Below are positions 45,249 through 57,181 of a stretch of DNA of 64,000 nt, in pieces; position 1 is the first letter of the stretch, and every line of letters starts with the position of its first letter. Under the pieces are notes generated by a model. It did not search any database, was not told the DNA's origin, and was given only the letters and a program-made list of their open reading frames with translations. Origin of the DNA: Coprinellus micaceus (Eukaryota > Basidiomycota > Agaricomycetes > Agaricales > Psathyrellaceae); assembly GCA_951394405.1 (NCBI GenBank), contig OX596339.1, forward strand, positions 868,001-932,000, written 5' to 3'. The position numbers and the translations under genes are program-made.

Positions 45249-46938
45249 TCAAGGTCCAAGGAGCATCTGCGCGACAACCAAGTCCATCTCTCGTTTCCTT
45301 AGAATTTCCTGCAACCTCGCCAGCAATTCGCCCTTGGAACCAGACGTCATGATCGCAGGGTTCATTTCAGCGTGGGCAACGAGATTCTGCTTCAGAATCG
45401 CCGAGGGCAGAGAAGCGCAGGCAGTTGGGTCGCTGACGAGTGGTGGTTGGACGTCGACGAGGTACATGGTGTGCAAGCCTATGTGTAACAAGGGGACGCG
45501 AGGGAGGATTAGCGTCAAATGAACGTCTAGAATGGGCCACTGGAGACGTACTGTCGATGTAAGTCTCACAAGCATATGGAATCTCGATGTCGATCGTTCG
45601 ACTTTCCTCGTATATTGTTTTAGCAATTAGTCGGAGTCCGACCATGTCGACGCCAGTGTCAAGAATCGACAGGAACTCGAGATTCTCCAGCAGAAGCATG
45701 GCTGGGACAGATTCTGATGTTATGTCTGGGTTAACCGACAAGGAAAGTCTCTTCAGGGTGTGCTTTAGAGGAACCAGCAGGTAGACACTGTCGAGTATAA
45801 GCCAAGGCGTTCGAGATCGAGATCTCAATCCCACACGTACGCTTCGTTTCCAATACCTGTGTTGCTCAGACACAAGTTCGAAAGGCTTGGTAGATGGTGA
45901 ATATGGATGATGTTGAAGTCTTGCACCAGCGACCTGCTGAAGTCGAGCTCCTCCAGGTGTTCAAAGCAGCCAGGCGTTCCGAGAGCTAGAGAGGTTTCAG
46001 TCCTCTTAAAAGTACGCCGTCATAGTTGTCGGCCTACATTTGATGACCTCCTCCCCACAGATATTCAAGCCATCTTCGTCCCAGAGTGAAGTAGACAAAC
46101 ACAAGCGCGTGACACCGGTCCGCTGGAAGGTATTCAAGACAGTATGGTTCATGTAGCCGTTTTCCGCCAGGAAATCAGCCACCTTCTGGATGCTGAGATC
46201 GGGTAATTTAGCCAGGCGTTCCTCCAGACGCATCCCAGGGAGAAGGGCAATCACCCTGCCTATAACCATTGCCAGGAGTGCATCTGGGTCGCAAATGGGA
46301 GCTTCTTCTTTCTCCTCGAGTCCAGTCGACAGCAACGTAGGTGAGCCGGTAACATCGAAGTCGACTGGTTCCCGTCGAACCTCCAACTCGAAGGAGGATT
46401 CGTCCGCAACGAGCTCTGACTTTCCGTACTTTGGTGCAGGTTCGCCCATGTCGCTGGAGCTCGAATCGGAGGAGGGCGGAACGGGTGAAGGGTCCCTCTT
46501 CCGTTTGCTCGCTCGCTGTTGAGGTAGCGCCGTGCTTTGGAATTGGGGCGGGTACCCAGAAAGCGTCAAATCGTCGATATCTGCGCTAGGCGAGTTGCTA
46601 AGAGTATCTCCCAGAGCGTTCTGAATGGGTCCTTTCGTGGGCCACTTGGCGGTGATCTTGCTCGCAGCCCGCCCAGCGCCGCGTCCCCGCTTCCGAGCCC
46701 CAACGTTCACGCCAACAATCCAATCGTTCTCAGAGTCGTATTGGAAGTGCTGGATCAAGGAGTCATCGTCTAGAGGTCCAGTAGGGTCTAGAATTCTAGC
46801 GAAGGCGGAGAAGAAGCTGTTGGGTCCATAGCTCGTCGACCCTGGCAAGAGCGCTCGACGGAGATCCTGGAGAAATGTCGCAGCAGGCAGAGCAGGGCAG
46901 TAGCACGGATTCGACGGGTCGATTATTGGTGCGTCCAT
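45249..46938 (-). CDS. LRR (RNI-like) protein with SAP-like C-terminus
   Basis: Exons 46038-46938, 45841-45985, 45552-45787 and 45249-45478 give 503 residues in a continuous frame. The N-terminal 200 residues are low-complexity with basic runs (ARKRGRGAGRAASK, SKRKRDPSP). From about residue 230 there are leucine-rich repeats (LPDLSIQKVADFLAENGY, VTRLCLSTSLWDEDGL, LEELDFSRSLVQDFNIIHI, LSLSVNPDITSESVPAMLL). The C-terminal stretch SKGELLARLQEILRKREMD resembles a SAP motif (a DNA-binding helix pair); this is a weak resemblance. I see no F-box. It is of a different build from the neighbouring F-box genes and looks like a conserved basidiomycete protein of unknown role. Confidence 0.68.
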
Positions 46939-47416
46939 CTCAATCCCTGGCGTTTGATTCTAGTGTGTCGAATGATGCCCTTGCGGATACGGGGGAAGGT
47001 AAAGAAGTGGTGTCGGTGATCGAGCAAGCCTTGGACGACCTCGAACTCCGCCCGGCAAGCCCCGAGCGCCTGCTTAGCGCTCGCCCTGCTTCCAGCGTTT
47101 CTTCATTATACAAAGAATCTAATTAGAGTCAAATGGAATGGTCCACAAAGGGGATTCAAATCATATGAAGGACTTCCCAATTGTCCGCCCTCGTGGACCC
47201 ATCCCACACAATCTTCGCACTCGGAACCGCGGCTCGAATCCTCTCGCAATCGCCCGTCAGGAACTCTGCACACTCTTTGATAACCAATTCGTGGGTGGGG
47301 TGCTGCTCCTCTCGCCAAGCGAGTCCTTCAATAATATCGCTAACGGTGGCCTCGGCCTCAAAACGAGCTTGGGGACCGTTGAGTTCGTTTGGGTTGAAGT
47401 GCACCCTATCGAGCTC

Positions 47417-47424
47417 GACCTTGG
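47417..47424 (+). repeat. 8-bp inverted repeat at the inversion border, left
   Basis: GACCTTGG, inverted partner at 48021-48028. Confidence 0.85.
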
Positions 47425-48020
47425 TGACATGCTTCCCCGCAGTTCCCCAGGCCTCTCGCCCCTCCCGCAGGACCACCCCAGGCCCATCGTACTTCCGTCC
47501 TTGGAGACTGTGACCTTCTACGATGGTCTGCCAGAGATCGTCCAGTTTTTCAAGTGCGTCGAGTTGCCGAAGGTCACTTGGACCCAGGTGTCGTTTGTCG
47601 ATAGTAGGATACGAGATACCTGGGGTGTAGACAGGTTTTTGGTGGCTTTGGAATCGTCCTGTGGCACGATGAAGCGTGGGGACCTTGTCGAATTCCAAAT
47701 CCACGAGCATTCCATTAACGGGCCTCGGTTCGTCTTGTTGTTTGGCAGTGGATCCGAATTGGAGTTGGAGTTCTCCGACCCCGAAATTTCCCTCCAACAA
47801 TTTATCGCTGCAATCCATACGCGACTCGACTTATCAACCATCACCACGCTTTGCATTTGGGACACTACATCTCTGGACCGCGCGGTTTGGACCGACACTC
47901 TCAGCAGCCTACCCAAAGTAGAAACGATAACTATCCAACTCTCGCCTATCGAAGGCTTCGCCGACGTCCTGAAGATCCGACCCACGGAAGACGGGTCGGT
48001 TCACCATTTCCCCGCCTTAT

Positions 48021-48028
48021 CCAAGGTC
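48021..48028 (-). repeat. 8-bp inverted repeat at the inversion border, right
   Basis: CCAAGGTC, the reverse complement of 47417-47424. Confidence 0.85.
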
Positions 48029-48847
48029 CAGCGTTTCCAGGTTCGACATGCGTGATAACGCGCCGAAGAAGATGTTAGCCACGGGGCGAAGGTTCTTGTC
48101 AAGCGCGAAAAGTCGGAGGAACGTCAAGGATGTGGAGCCAAAGGGAAGGGCATTCCAGAGGGTAACTGGCGCGCGGCGAAGCTCCAGGGTTTGTAGAGCA
48201 GGGGCATCTCCACCGAAAAGATCCCCAGTAAAAGGAGGGCCTCCTCCTTCCCCGGAAGCTGTCAAGGAAAGCTTCTTGAGGTTGGGTACGCGAGAGGTAA
48301 AGTGAGCCAATAGCGACAAGTAACCCCCCGGTCCCTCGTCAAGCGTGTACACACTCACGGTCTCCAGGCGTTCCGTCAGTGATAGAGCGTTGTGGAGCAT
48401 TTTGAGTAACGCTTCATTTGGGCTCTGTTGCCAGGTGAGGCCATCGAGGTGTCCAATACAAAGGGGCGCGTTTTCCGATCGTTGTAGCATGACTTCCGTA
48501 AACGCAGGGTATAGGAAGGACAAGTCGGACCAGAGCGATGGGCACGCGATGGCAACTTCTCTCCAACGGTGGCAGACATGCGTTATGCGGATCCATTTGA
48601 CCGAACCAATGCGATGGAGGAAACGTTCGTCTGTCTCGAACTTGTGTCGCCTTCGGTACATGTTAAAGATCTTGCACAGGATCTCAGGGGGGAGGAGGAT
48701 GGCCGGCGAAAGGGAGTTGGAGTACTCCCTCAGCTCGGAGATATCTTCCTCCAGTTCGGCGATCCGCTCTCTCAGCATTGCACGTAGGACCAAGGGATCC
48801 CTACGGTCGTCCTCCCCAAACAACCTCTCGACAGCTGAAGTGCGCAT

Positions 48848-49641
48848 TCCGGCCGATTGTCGAGCGCGAGGGGTGAACTAGTTCGCCGTGAATGTCAGGA
48901 AACACTCCTAATATCGGTACTCGATGTAAACGTTACCTTAGCTGTACAGATGGGTGGATTCTTACTAATCGTAACGACAGTCACACATCTCGTCAGTCTG
49001 GCTACGGGAGACTACTTACTAACTTAGCTGTGGTGGTCAAGGTACAAGAGGCTTCATACTCGAAATCACGGGCAAATCGCGACGTGGCCTGCCCTAAATT
49101 CAGCTTACCAAAAGCGTCCCGAAACAAGTTTAATCGAATTGGAACGGCCAGGACTTCCAAATGTCGCGTTGCAGTGATGAGGTTCTTCCAGTCACTGGAG
49201 AATGGAAATTAGGCGTAGAGCTGCCGTGGATCTCGTACTCTCTACACGGTATTGAAATACATGACGAGCCGCAGAATGGCGGAAGTCCGGGTGGTTGCCA
49301 GGCGAACAGGGCGCGGTCACCTAATCGCAAAGAAAAGGAAATTACAGTATTCGGAAGGGAGGGCGAAACCTGCGCCTCGCTACAATCCAAAGTGTCGGAC
49401 GAACATGTTACATCGAGATGCAAACCCAAAGCTATGGCAAGGATCCGCAACGGTCGCCTCGCCATACTGTGATTGACTCGGCGCAGCGAGGGGCTCTTCC
49501 AACGAAAGCAGGAGGGGCGGTGAAGGTCTTGAGATGCGGGAGTTGGAAAGGATGTCATACCGGTATCGAATGAGGGGGCGGTGACATGGCTACAGAGCAA
49601 GAAGCATAATCAGGGACAAATGGCGTACAGTAGCACCGGAT
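48848..49641. other. Intergenic, possibly with an F-box relic
   Basis: No intact gene. Around 49440-49580 the minus strand can be read as TLPHLKTFTAPPAFVG, which looks like part of a leucine-rich repeat in this protein family, but it soon hits stops. It may be the remains of another deleted F-box copy. Confidence 0.35.
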
Positions 49642-50446
49642 TCAAGGCGCATCGAGATCATCCCAAGTCTTAAAATCCGTGCACCCGTCCCAATCGACGG
49701 CCAGGGTTGGAACCCCAACCCTGATCCTGTCCAATCCTCTTGGAAGAACTCCGTGCATTGCTTAATATCCAATCGACGGACAGGGTGTCCCCCCTGGATG
49801 GGGCGTATTCACCAAGGAAGTCGTCTGGAAAGCTGTCCGGCGATTCCGATGAGGTAGTTAAAGAGAGGTCCTGGAGGTGGGGTGTACTCTTGCGGAAGAA
49901 CTCCGCTATGGCTGAGAAACGCATCGGACCTTTCGTTCTTGCGTCCACGTCGACAGTAAGTAACCGTTCTGGTCGTGATAAGGCTTTACAGAACACTGCT
50001 TGCAAGGCTTGGGGAGCGTTTTCTTGGAAGTTGTGTGCAATACGGAGGGGCACCTCCTTAGAGCGCTGGAGCATGATCTCCGTGAACGGCGGGTAGCGAA
50101 AAGATATATCAGACCACAGGGAGGGGAAATCGACGGCGACGTCTCTCCACCTGCGACAGACATGAGTTATGCCGATCCAGCCAGTTGAACCTTTGGGCTC
50201 GAAGCGGGTAATTCCTTTCCTGTGTTGGTTTCGATGAATATCAAAGATCCGGCACAAAATTTCAGGAGGGAGGACAGCTGCGGGGACGAGCGAGTTGTGG
50301 AAGTGCTTCAACTCTGAAAGGTCTTCCTCCAGCTCCGTGAGACGCTCTCTCGCCAAGGCGCGTAATGTCTCGGTGCCTCTGGTTTTGTCGGATTCGTCAC
50401 TTGGCCCAAACAGCCTCTGGACGGCTGAGGTTCGCATTTCGTTCAA
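49642..50446 (-). pseudogene. F-box gene H, truncated paralogue of G
   Basis: The N-terminal 230 residues match gene G closely: MRTSAVQRLFG, the coiled coil, VLPPEILCRIF, WIGITHVCRRWRDVAVDFPSLWSD. After LGEYAP the homology ends, and the reading reaches the last few codons of a family C-terminus in another frame (VDWDGCTDFKTWDDLDAP, stop at 49642-49644). About 900 bases of repeat coding are missing. A 17-base direct repeat with one mismatch (49690-49706 and 49769-49785, CCAATCGACGG with a CAGGG end) marks the scar. A truncated F-box-only protein might still be made. Confidence 0.78.
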
Positions 50447-50563
50447 TTGTGGACTGGCAGAGCGACTCGGAGATACGCGTTAATTCGGATAGGGCGTCAG
50501 GATAAGCCAGGGTGGAATGCATCGAATGTGAACCTTGCCTTCGCGCTGTCAATCAGGGTCGTG

Positions 50564-50584
50564 GTGTGTGTGTGTGTGTGTGTG
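50564..50584. repeat. (GT)n microsatellite
   Basis: About ten GT units, between F-box pseudogene H and the BRCT gene. Confidence 0.9.
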
Positions 50585-50739
50585 ATGTTCCAAGGATGAG
50601 TGGTGGTGGTCAGGAGCGAGGCCGGGTACACATTCGCGAGATGGCCTGCCCTCAACTAGTCACGTGCGCCGAATAATGATTGTGCCCGTCGCCGTCGATG
50701 TTGACGAGCAGGTTGGTTGAATTCAACCACGTCGGCACC

Positions 50740-53700
50740 ATGAAACGTCGGTCGAACAAGTCGCACCGAGTCCCAAATGTGAAACTACGGCCAGGAGAGG
50801 CCCAACCATCACCAAGCCTCGTAGCCATCGACTCTGTGTGGCCCGAGGACAGTCAACTTCGAAGTGACGACACGACGTTCAAGGATACGTGCCCAAGGCC
50901 ATTCAAGAATGTTGTGTTGTGCGCGACGGGCATTGCGGATAAGGTATGCGCAGCCACGACGACGAGGGGGAGAAGCTCACGTTTGGTCAGGCCGCAATAT
51001 TCAAGAAGGCACTCGAGCTTGGTGCAGGCACGACGAGCGCGTTCACGGACAAGGTCACCCATTTGATTGCTGTAACCCACGGAGGCCCCAAATACAAGGT
51101 GAGTCTCCCAGGGATAGAGAAGGGTCGACATTGACGCGTGAACAGTGTGCATTGGATCACGGTATACCCATTGTCCAACCGTCCTGGATCGCCGACAATT
51201 ACGATGTCTGGCTACATGGAGACGACGTCGAGACGGACCTGGAGCGGGTGCGTGCGTCGACACTGGGTCTTTGGCCTCTCTAACATCTTACAGAGCATCG
51301 ACAGCCACCGCCTCCCCGTCTTCTCCGATGTCGTCGTCTGCGTTTCTGGCATTCCAGAGCTTGAGCGCAGAGCTGACATCCGGCGCATAGTCGAGCAGCA
51401 AGGCGGGGCATACGTCAAAGCCATCGAACGCCCCGTGAGGGTGACGCACCTTCTGTGCTCGGGGGACGAGGAATCCGACAAAATGCGCTACGCAGAAAAG
51501 TTCATTAAGCGCGGGGAGGCGCAGATACACATGGTGTGGGAGGACTGGTTTTGGGACTCGCTCAAGGTCAAGGGGAGGCTAGAGGAGGCACGGTATAATG
51601 TCAGGAACCCAAGACCGCCACCCGTCGTTCTGCGCAACACTCAGCCTAACATCGCCGACTCGACCGCCCCATCTCGTGCAAATAGCATGAACGCCCCGGC
51701 TCCTCCTCCTGCAGACGACTTGGACGAGGAGGCGGCATGTGTGAGGGTTGTACCGGATATCACGCTCAGAGTGTGGACAGGGCTCCTAGAGAGAAGAGGG
51801 TACGAGGTGGCGAATGGGGAAGTCATCCGGAGTCCTTCCAAATCGCAAAACTTCTCCCGCTCGCTGACGCCGCCATTGGAACGACGGAGGGCGAAGAACT
51901 CGGGCGTGATTTCCGCTGTGCGGAGCGACAACACGTTCAAGCCTGCTGCAGGGTCGTCCAGGCCCATGCCGTTCAAGCGAACCTCCACAACATCTTCGAC
52001 GTCTTCACGGCTCAGCGGGTCTCAGGCGGGTCCGTCGAACCAAAGCAAGTCCGCATCCCCCAAACCCAAAATATTTTCGGACATGCGATTCGCCCTTCTT
52101 GATGAAGCACACGCACCCGCGGTTGTCGCTGCGATTGAGGAGAACGGAGGAAGTGTTGTGTCTGGCGATGATGCTGATATCTACGTCGTGAGGCTGTCGA
52201 GGTGAGCCGCCGCTTCCTCACTCCCATCAGGACCTTAACTCACGCGTGGTTCGGCAGTGCGACTCGACGTTACACCTCCGAGAAGGATGAAGCTGTGCGT
52301 ATGAAGTACAGGACAGAGTGTTGGCTGGAGCAGTGCATCCACGACGAGAGCGTTCTCGCTGTCGATGACCACGTATCATATAAACCCGTGGGCATCAGCC
52401 TACCCGTCCCAGGTGAGTCCAACCGACTTTGGGCGTTTGTGGCCTAGTTTGACTCAAATCCTCTTAGGCGGCAGTGCCATCCACCTAAGCTTCTCAGGTT
52501 TAGACCAGCCAGAGCAGCTATTCACCCGACGTCTACTTAAAACTCTCGGTCAGTCTACATCCGCCCTACGACCCCGTTCTTGACTGACTTTATATTTACG
52601 TTCCTCCGTTCCAATAGGCATCAACCACGCGCCACAGTTCTCCAAGAGGACTACCCACCTCCTGTGCCCGCCTGGCATAGGCCTCAAGTTCGACAAAGCA
52701 CTCGAGTGGGGTATACCTGTAGTAACAAACGATTGGCTCCGTGCGATAACGGAGACTGGTACGATTCCTGAGGAGGAGGGCATGTACACCGTTGGCGCCA
52801 TACCTCAGGATGTCAAGGGCAAGGGAAGAGCTCTCGATATTGGGCAGGTGGGCAAACTCGGTTCGGCAAAAGGGAAGGAGAAACTCGTGGAAGGTGAGAT
52901 GGATATCGACAAGCGGATGAACGATATCACAAATAGTGGGTTTCTCCTTCCCCTTCCCATCCGACCAAAGCTCAACTCGCTAGACGTAGAACCAGACCAA
53001 CCACCAAACCCATCCAAACCACTCGGTAAATCGGGGGGTAGCTTAGATCGACAACCCACGACCATCCTTCCCCTAGACCAAGCAGCTGGAGGAGGGTTTG
53101 GGTTTGGTCGGCCCACAGAGATGTTGGGCAGCAACCCGTCTGCTGCTTCTACCGGTTCCTCAATCTACGCGCACCACCCCTCCTCCGTACGCCCGCTGAC
53201 GCAAGGCTCGCCTCTCATCAAATACGGCACAGCTACCAAGTCCCAATCGAGTTTCATGGGTGAGGGCGGCCCTCTTTCTGAGCACGAACTTGAAAGCACG
53301 CAAGGCCAGGACGCAGACCCTCCACGCCGCGTAACACGAGGAAACAAATCAAGAAAGCTCACGCATACATCGACACCTTCGCTCAAGGCCGCCTCCACCG
53401 CCGCCTCCACCCAAACCCAATCCGACGGCGCGGACTACCGCGACGTCTTGCGCATCCCGTCATCCGCGTCACCGTCGCCGATGAAGATGGCGCATCTACA
53501 ACGCAACTCCTCTATATCCCCTGCGAAACTCGACCCTGGGGCTGCCAAGGCACTCCATGAAAGCATCGCGTCATTGCTTGGGAAGAGACATTCGGTGGAG
53601 GAGGATGAGCTGCCGGGCGTTGAGAGTGTGGAGGAGAACGTTGCGGGGAAGAGTGGGGGTAACGGTCGCTCGGCGAGTAAGCGGTCGAAGAGGCCTTTGC

Positions 53701-54139
53701 GTGCGAAGGTGAGTTTAATCCCTCTATCACGAGTTTTGTGGTGGTTTTCTAACGCGCGTTTCCCAATGTAAATTAGGCTTCCACGCGTACTCGAGCTAAA
53801 ACTCGTAAATCGTCGTCACCTCCCCCCGCCGACGCACCAGTCGATGCAGTCGTCTCGCTCAGCGCGTTCGACCCCTACGGCGCCGCTCATCCGGATGAAG
53901 AGAGTCACAGCCAGAAGCGCTTCAAAGAAGACATCTCCGCGCGTGTCCTGTACGAGGATCCCGCACAGCTAGAGGAGCGACAGCGCTTGATGAACTTGCT
54001 TAAGACGAATAGTGGATCGAAGAGCTCAATTGGGGATGGGACAGAGTCCATTGACACGGCGTTTACTCCGGCCAGTAGTGGGAAGAGTGGGAGTGGGAGG
54101 GCTATGAGGAGGAGTGTGAGGTTGTCGGGTGCTTTTTAG
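50740..54139 (+). CDS. BRCT-repeat replication/checkpoint protein (Dpb11/Rad4/TopBP1 family)
   Basis: Eight exons (50740-50943, 50991-51098, 51146-51247, 51294-52201, 52258-52412, 52468-52548, 52618-53708, 53777-54139) give 1003 residues. Tandem BRCT domains are visible: the first from FKNVVLCATGI through VTHLIAV to PIVQPSWIADNYDVW, the second from FSDVVVCVSGI through VTHLLCSG to IHMVWEDWFWDSL. A further BRCT follows in the middle (DMRFALLDEAH ... CWLEQCIHDES), and the next (AIHLSFSGLD ... THLLCPPG ... IPVVTNDWL). The C-terminal 350 residues are low-complexity with an RSVRLSG end. Four BRCTs in two pairs is the build of Dpb11/Rad4(Cut5)/TopBP1, which links CDK-phosphorylated factors to origin firing and the checkpoint kinase. 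The start is chosen at MKRRSNKS; an ATG at 50698 is also in frame. Confidence 0.85.
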
Positions 54140-54346
54140 GCCGAACGGGACCCTTGAGAAGAAACCTTGGTTCTGGGGGATTGGCCTTGATCTACAGTAG
54201 ATGGGAAGCTTGCGCTTGCTCCGCATGTATGTTTTTATCTTGTATGTTCGACTATCCTATCGTAGAGGAACTTGTATCGCATACCCGCACCATTGAATGA
54301 TACCACCACATATGCTAGTGTCCATACAAAGCTGTGTGTGGAGGAA

Positions 54347-55025
54347 TCAGTCTGCCTTTGGAGGGTTGCAATGGGTGCCTAGCCCTTTAACACGAAAATA
54401 GGCTAGCTGCCTCATGGATAGGTAAGGAGCATGTACTGCAAGACGACGGACTGCAGTCCCTCTGACTGGTTTTAAACGAATTCGCCATTTCGACGCTGTT
54501 CGGTGATCCAAACCTTTGAGGTTCGACAATCCGGGTAAGGAAATCCCAACCCGAACTTCAACTTGTGTCCACCCGGCCCACTGGCAGGAGAGTTCCAAAA
54601 TAGGGGCCACTATGAGTGGAGAAATTTTGCGAGCAGCGCTTGATGTACATCTTGCGATTTGTCTTCCCTCCTCTTCCCGCCTCGCCAGGGCCCAGATGAG
54701 GCCGTCGAGACCTCCCACTTCCACCAACGTTGCCCCTCTGGACACCTTCATTGAACCCGGCGGGGCTCCGCCGCTCTCTGTGATGAAATTCTTTGATGGC
54801 GGCTTCGCGGCGCGCGTAACACTTAGAATGACCAGTTCAAGCCCTGGACGATCTCCAGACAATATTCGTGGATGGTCTATCTACTCTGATGAGCCCGATG
54901 TCAGCACGAAGCCCGAATTCCAAGTCCCATAGCTTATGTCGGGAGGCACCCATTGTGCACCACTCGAGCAATATTGGGCGCTTATATCTTACAAGTTCGG
55001 TAAAGGGTTCCCCACCAGGCGTCAA
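54347..55025 (-). pseudogene. F-box C-terminal relic
   Basis: The minus strand holds GGLDGLIWALARREEEGRQI, KISPLIVAPILEL and WTQVEV, which resemble the last part of basidiomycete F-box proteins. Upstream frames (to 55025) are broken and no F-box is found. It is probably a decayed fragment; a short real gene is not excluded. Confidence 0.4.
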
Positions 55026-55937
55026 CCCATTGAAGTTTACGAAATAGAGCTTGCCTCGAAGTTCCTAGTTTCCCACTGCTTATTACTCATGGCGCGCTTT
55101 TGTGAGAGCGTCGGAATTTATACCGCTGCATCCTGTGAACCCACAATAGACGCTGCAGACGGACCAAGGTTGGATTCGGGATATGGGCATCGGAAATGAA
55201 AGCTTTGGCAGTTTCTGCCAGAGGGTCCCGTCGATTCTGATAGAGAAGGAGGTCGTCGATCAGCGGTGTATGTATACTGTATACATATGCCTTATCCTCG
55301 ATGGTGGGCCTTTTAGACGAGCTACGGACAGTACTCGACCATTCGCCGTAGAAAGAGCCATTCCCAACTGGTTAAAAGATATATAGAAAGGTGAGAGGGC
55401 CGTTTCTACAGACCTTCTCGGACAAAGCGCCAAATTCTTCCCCAGTGGCTACAATGCGTCGATCTCCTCCTCTCGATTAGGTTGAGAATCGGATGGACCT
55501 TCTTGCGAAGCACAGCCAAGCCTTCGCGGGGTTCGAAGTCCGACCTGACCATCAAATGTGGACCCACAAACGCGGAGAAATGAGGCGACGGAGGAAAAGC
55601 CGTCGTATTTTTGGTGAAGGTCGTGGATGTGTGACTAAATAATACAATATGAGTAGGAGCCAATGCATGCGATATCGATATCTACCCTCGGGAGCGTCCT
55701 ACTACGAATATTGAACCAAGTATGGAGTATAAATTGAGGAAGGGGTGGTGACGGTTAGATTACAGAAAGCATGGATCAGAGCAAGCGAGCGGTCATGAAA
55801 ACGGGACAGCGAAGAAAGCATGAAGGACATTGGCTAATGGAGCCGGAAAACTTGTAACGCGACGAAAGCATGGAAAACGTGTGGGGGTTATCGATGGTGG
55901 AGGGACAAAGAGGGAAGTAGGGCGGAAGGCGAGGCTC
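55026..55937. other. Intergenic, 3' side of the forkhead gene
   Basis: No gene recognised. Some AT-rich patches near 55640-55780. It probably contains the forkhead gene's 3' untranslated region. Confidence 0.4.
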
Positions 55938-57181
55938 TTATCGAGCATCACGCCTCGCAATGGCACCGTCGTACGAGGACCCAGAGTATGCAGACCCCTC
56001 CGGAGACGATGCATAGTAGAGGTCGCCGATAGGGGAGCCAGGATTCATGCCACCTGGGGGCGGCATGGCGTAGCGGCCATTGGGCTCGAGTCTCCTGACA
56101 CCAGCCGAGGGAGACTGGTAAGGCGAGGCACGACGCGACGCCCGGGATGACGAAGGACCAGCATGGTTCCCCGAGCCATCTGACTGATCAGACTCCACTA
56201 TGCCCATCTCGAGCTCACTGAGCCCGTCGTCGTACACATAGTCGTCGTCCTCCGACCGCGCACGAGAATCGTCGCCAGTCCGGGCCCTACGGCTCTTGCG
56301 TTTCCTGTCACGCTTGTAACCTTCGCCCCTGGAGTGGTCGATCTCCCAGTAGTTGCCCTTCCCGGGCTCTGTCAGAGGGCGGTGCACGTTCTTGAATACC
56401 TGATTCAGGCTGAGATTGTGCCTAATTGAGCCCTACGCGGAGAGCGTCAGAACACGAGGCTGGGGGCCGAACAAAAAAAATGCTTACCTTCCAGGCTCCC
56501 TTGGGCTGGTTGCGATAATACTCGAACCGGTTCTCGATGGCCTCGTAAATTTGCTTCAAAGTCATTCGCTTGTTGGGGCTGCCGTAAATAGCAAGCCTAA
56601 CGAGCAGGGGGTACGAATGTGGCGGACGTTGGCCCGGCTCGGGATCGGGCAACGACCAGAGGTTGATGGCGTCGCCAGGTCGCAGGGCAAGCTTCTGACG
56701 TAGGTACTCCTCGGGATCTGGAATGGGCTGTCCAACCTGCTGAGAGCCATCGTTGTCGAACCCAGCCGTAAGAGCAAGGTCATCAGGGAATCCGGGACCA
56801 GGATAAGAATGGGGGTGGGCCATCGGGGGGCGAGGGCCACCTGGCATATCCGAGCCAGGGAAGGCGTACGGCATCGAGTTCTCGCGAGAATGGTAGGAGG
56901 GAGGGATGGTGTTGGGTGGCACCGCGAACTGGTGGTCCATTTGGGGGGAGGAATACGGGGAGTGGAAGTGTTGATCGAAGCTTGTGCCTTGGCCACCGAT
57001 GTTTATACCCTGTGATTGGACGTGGAATTCTTGTTGATTGTAGGGTGGCATGGTGTGCTAAATGACCATAAACAGAAATGGTCAAAATGAAAGCTAGTTC
57101 GGAGAATTCTGGGCGCGTGGTACATACAGAAGGAAGCATCTGGTGGCGGTCTTGGAGAGGATAATTGTTTCTTCGAGGCAT
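55938..57181 (-). CDS. Forkhead transcription factor
   Basis: Exons 57128-57181, 56488-57057 and 55938-56432 give 372 residues. The winged-helix domain (about residues 145-235) is [36 protein letters not shown] and, after a phase-0 intron inside the domain, [18 protein letters not shown] and GKGNYWEID; the recognition helix (IRHNLSLN) is fully conserved. A basic patch ([12 protein letters not shown]) follows the domain and may be a nuclear signal. The N-terminus is rich in Pro, Gln and His. The upstream exon is in frame and has good splice signals, but an ATG at 57051 could also be the start. It binds DNA and regulates transcription; target genes cannot be told. Confidence 0.85.

Larger units (their letters stand above)
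47156..48847 (-). pseudogene. F-box gene G with an internal inversion
   Basis: On the minus strand the N-terminal half (48847 to 48021) has an N-terminal coiled coil, the F-box (LLPPEILCKIF) and the conserved WIRITHVCHRWREVA, ending at LETLDL. The C-terminal part, also minus (47424 to 47156), has the usual family end (VELDRVHF, ELVIKEC, IVWDG). The 596 bases between (47425-48020) lie in the opposite orientation: their plus-strand frame reads the missing middle (PIVLPSLETVTF, LPKVETITI, HHFPALSK). The borders are the inverted 8-mers GACCTTGG (47417-47424) and CCAAGGTC (48021-48028). Turning the segment back gives one frame of 563 residues with no stop. In the present arrangement the product is truncated after LETLDLG. 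Confidence 0.85.

Noticed and set aside
47138..48055. A 305-codon plus-strand frame that looks like an independent gene
   Set aside because: Only 47425-48020 of it is family-like, and that part is the inverted middle of the minus-strand F-box gene G. The first 95 codons are the antisense of the C-terminal coding part.
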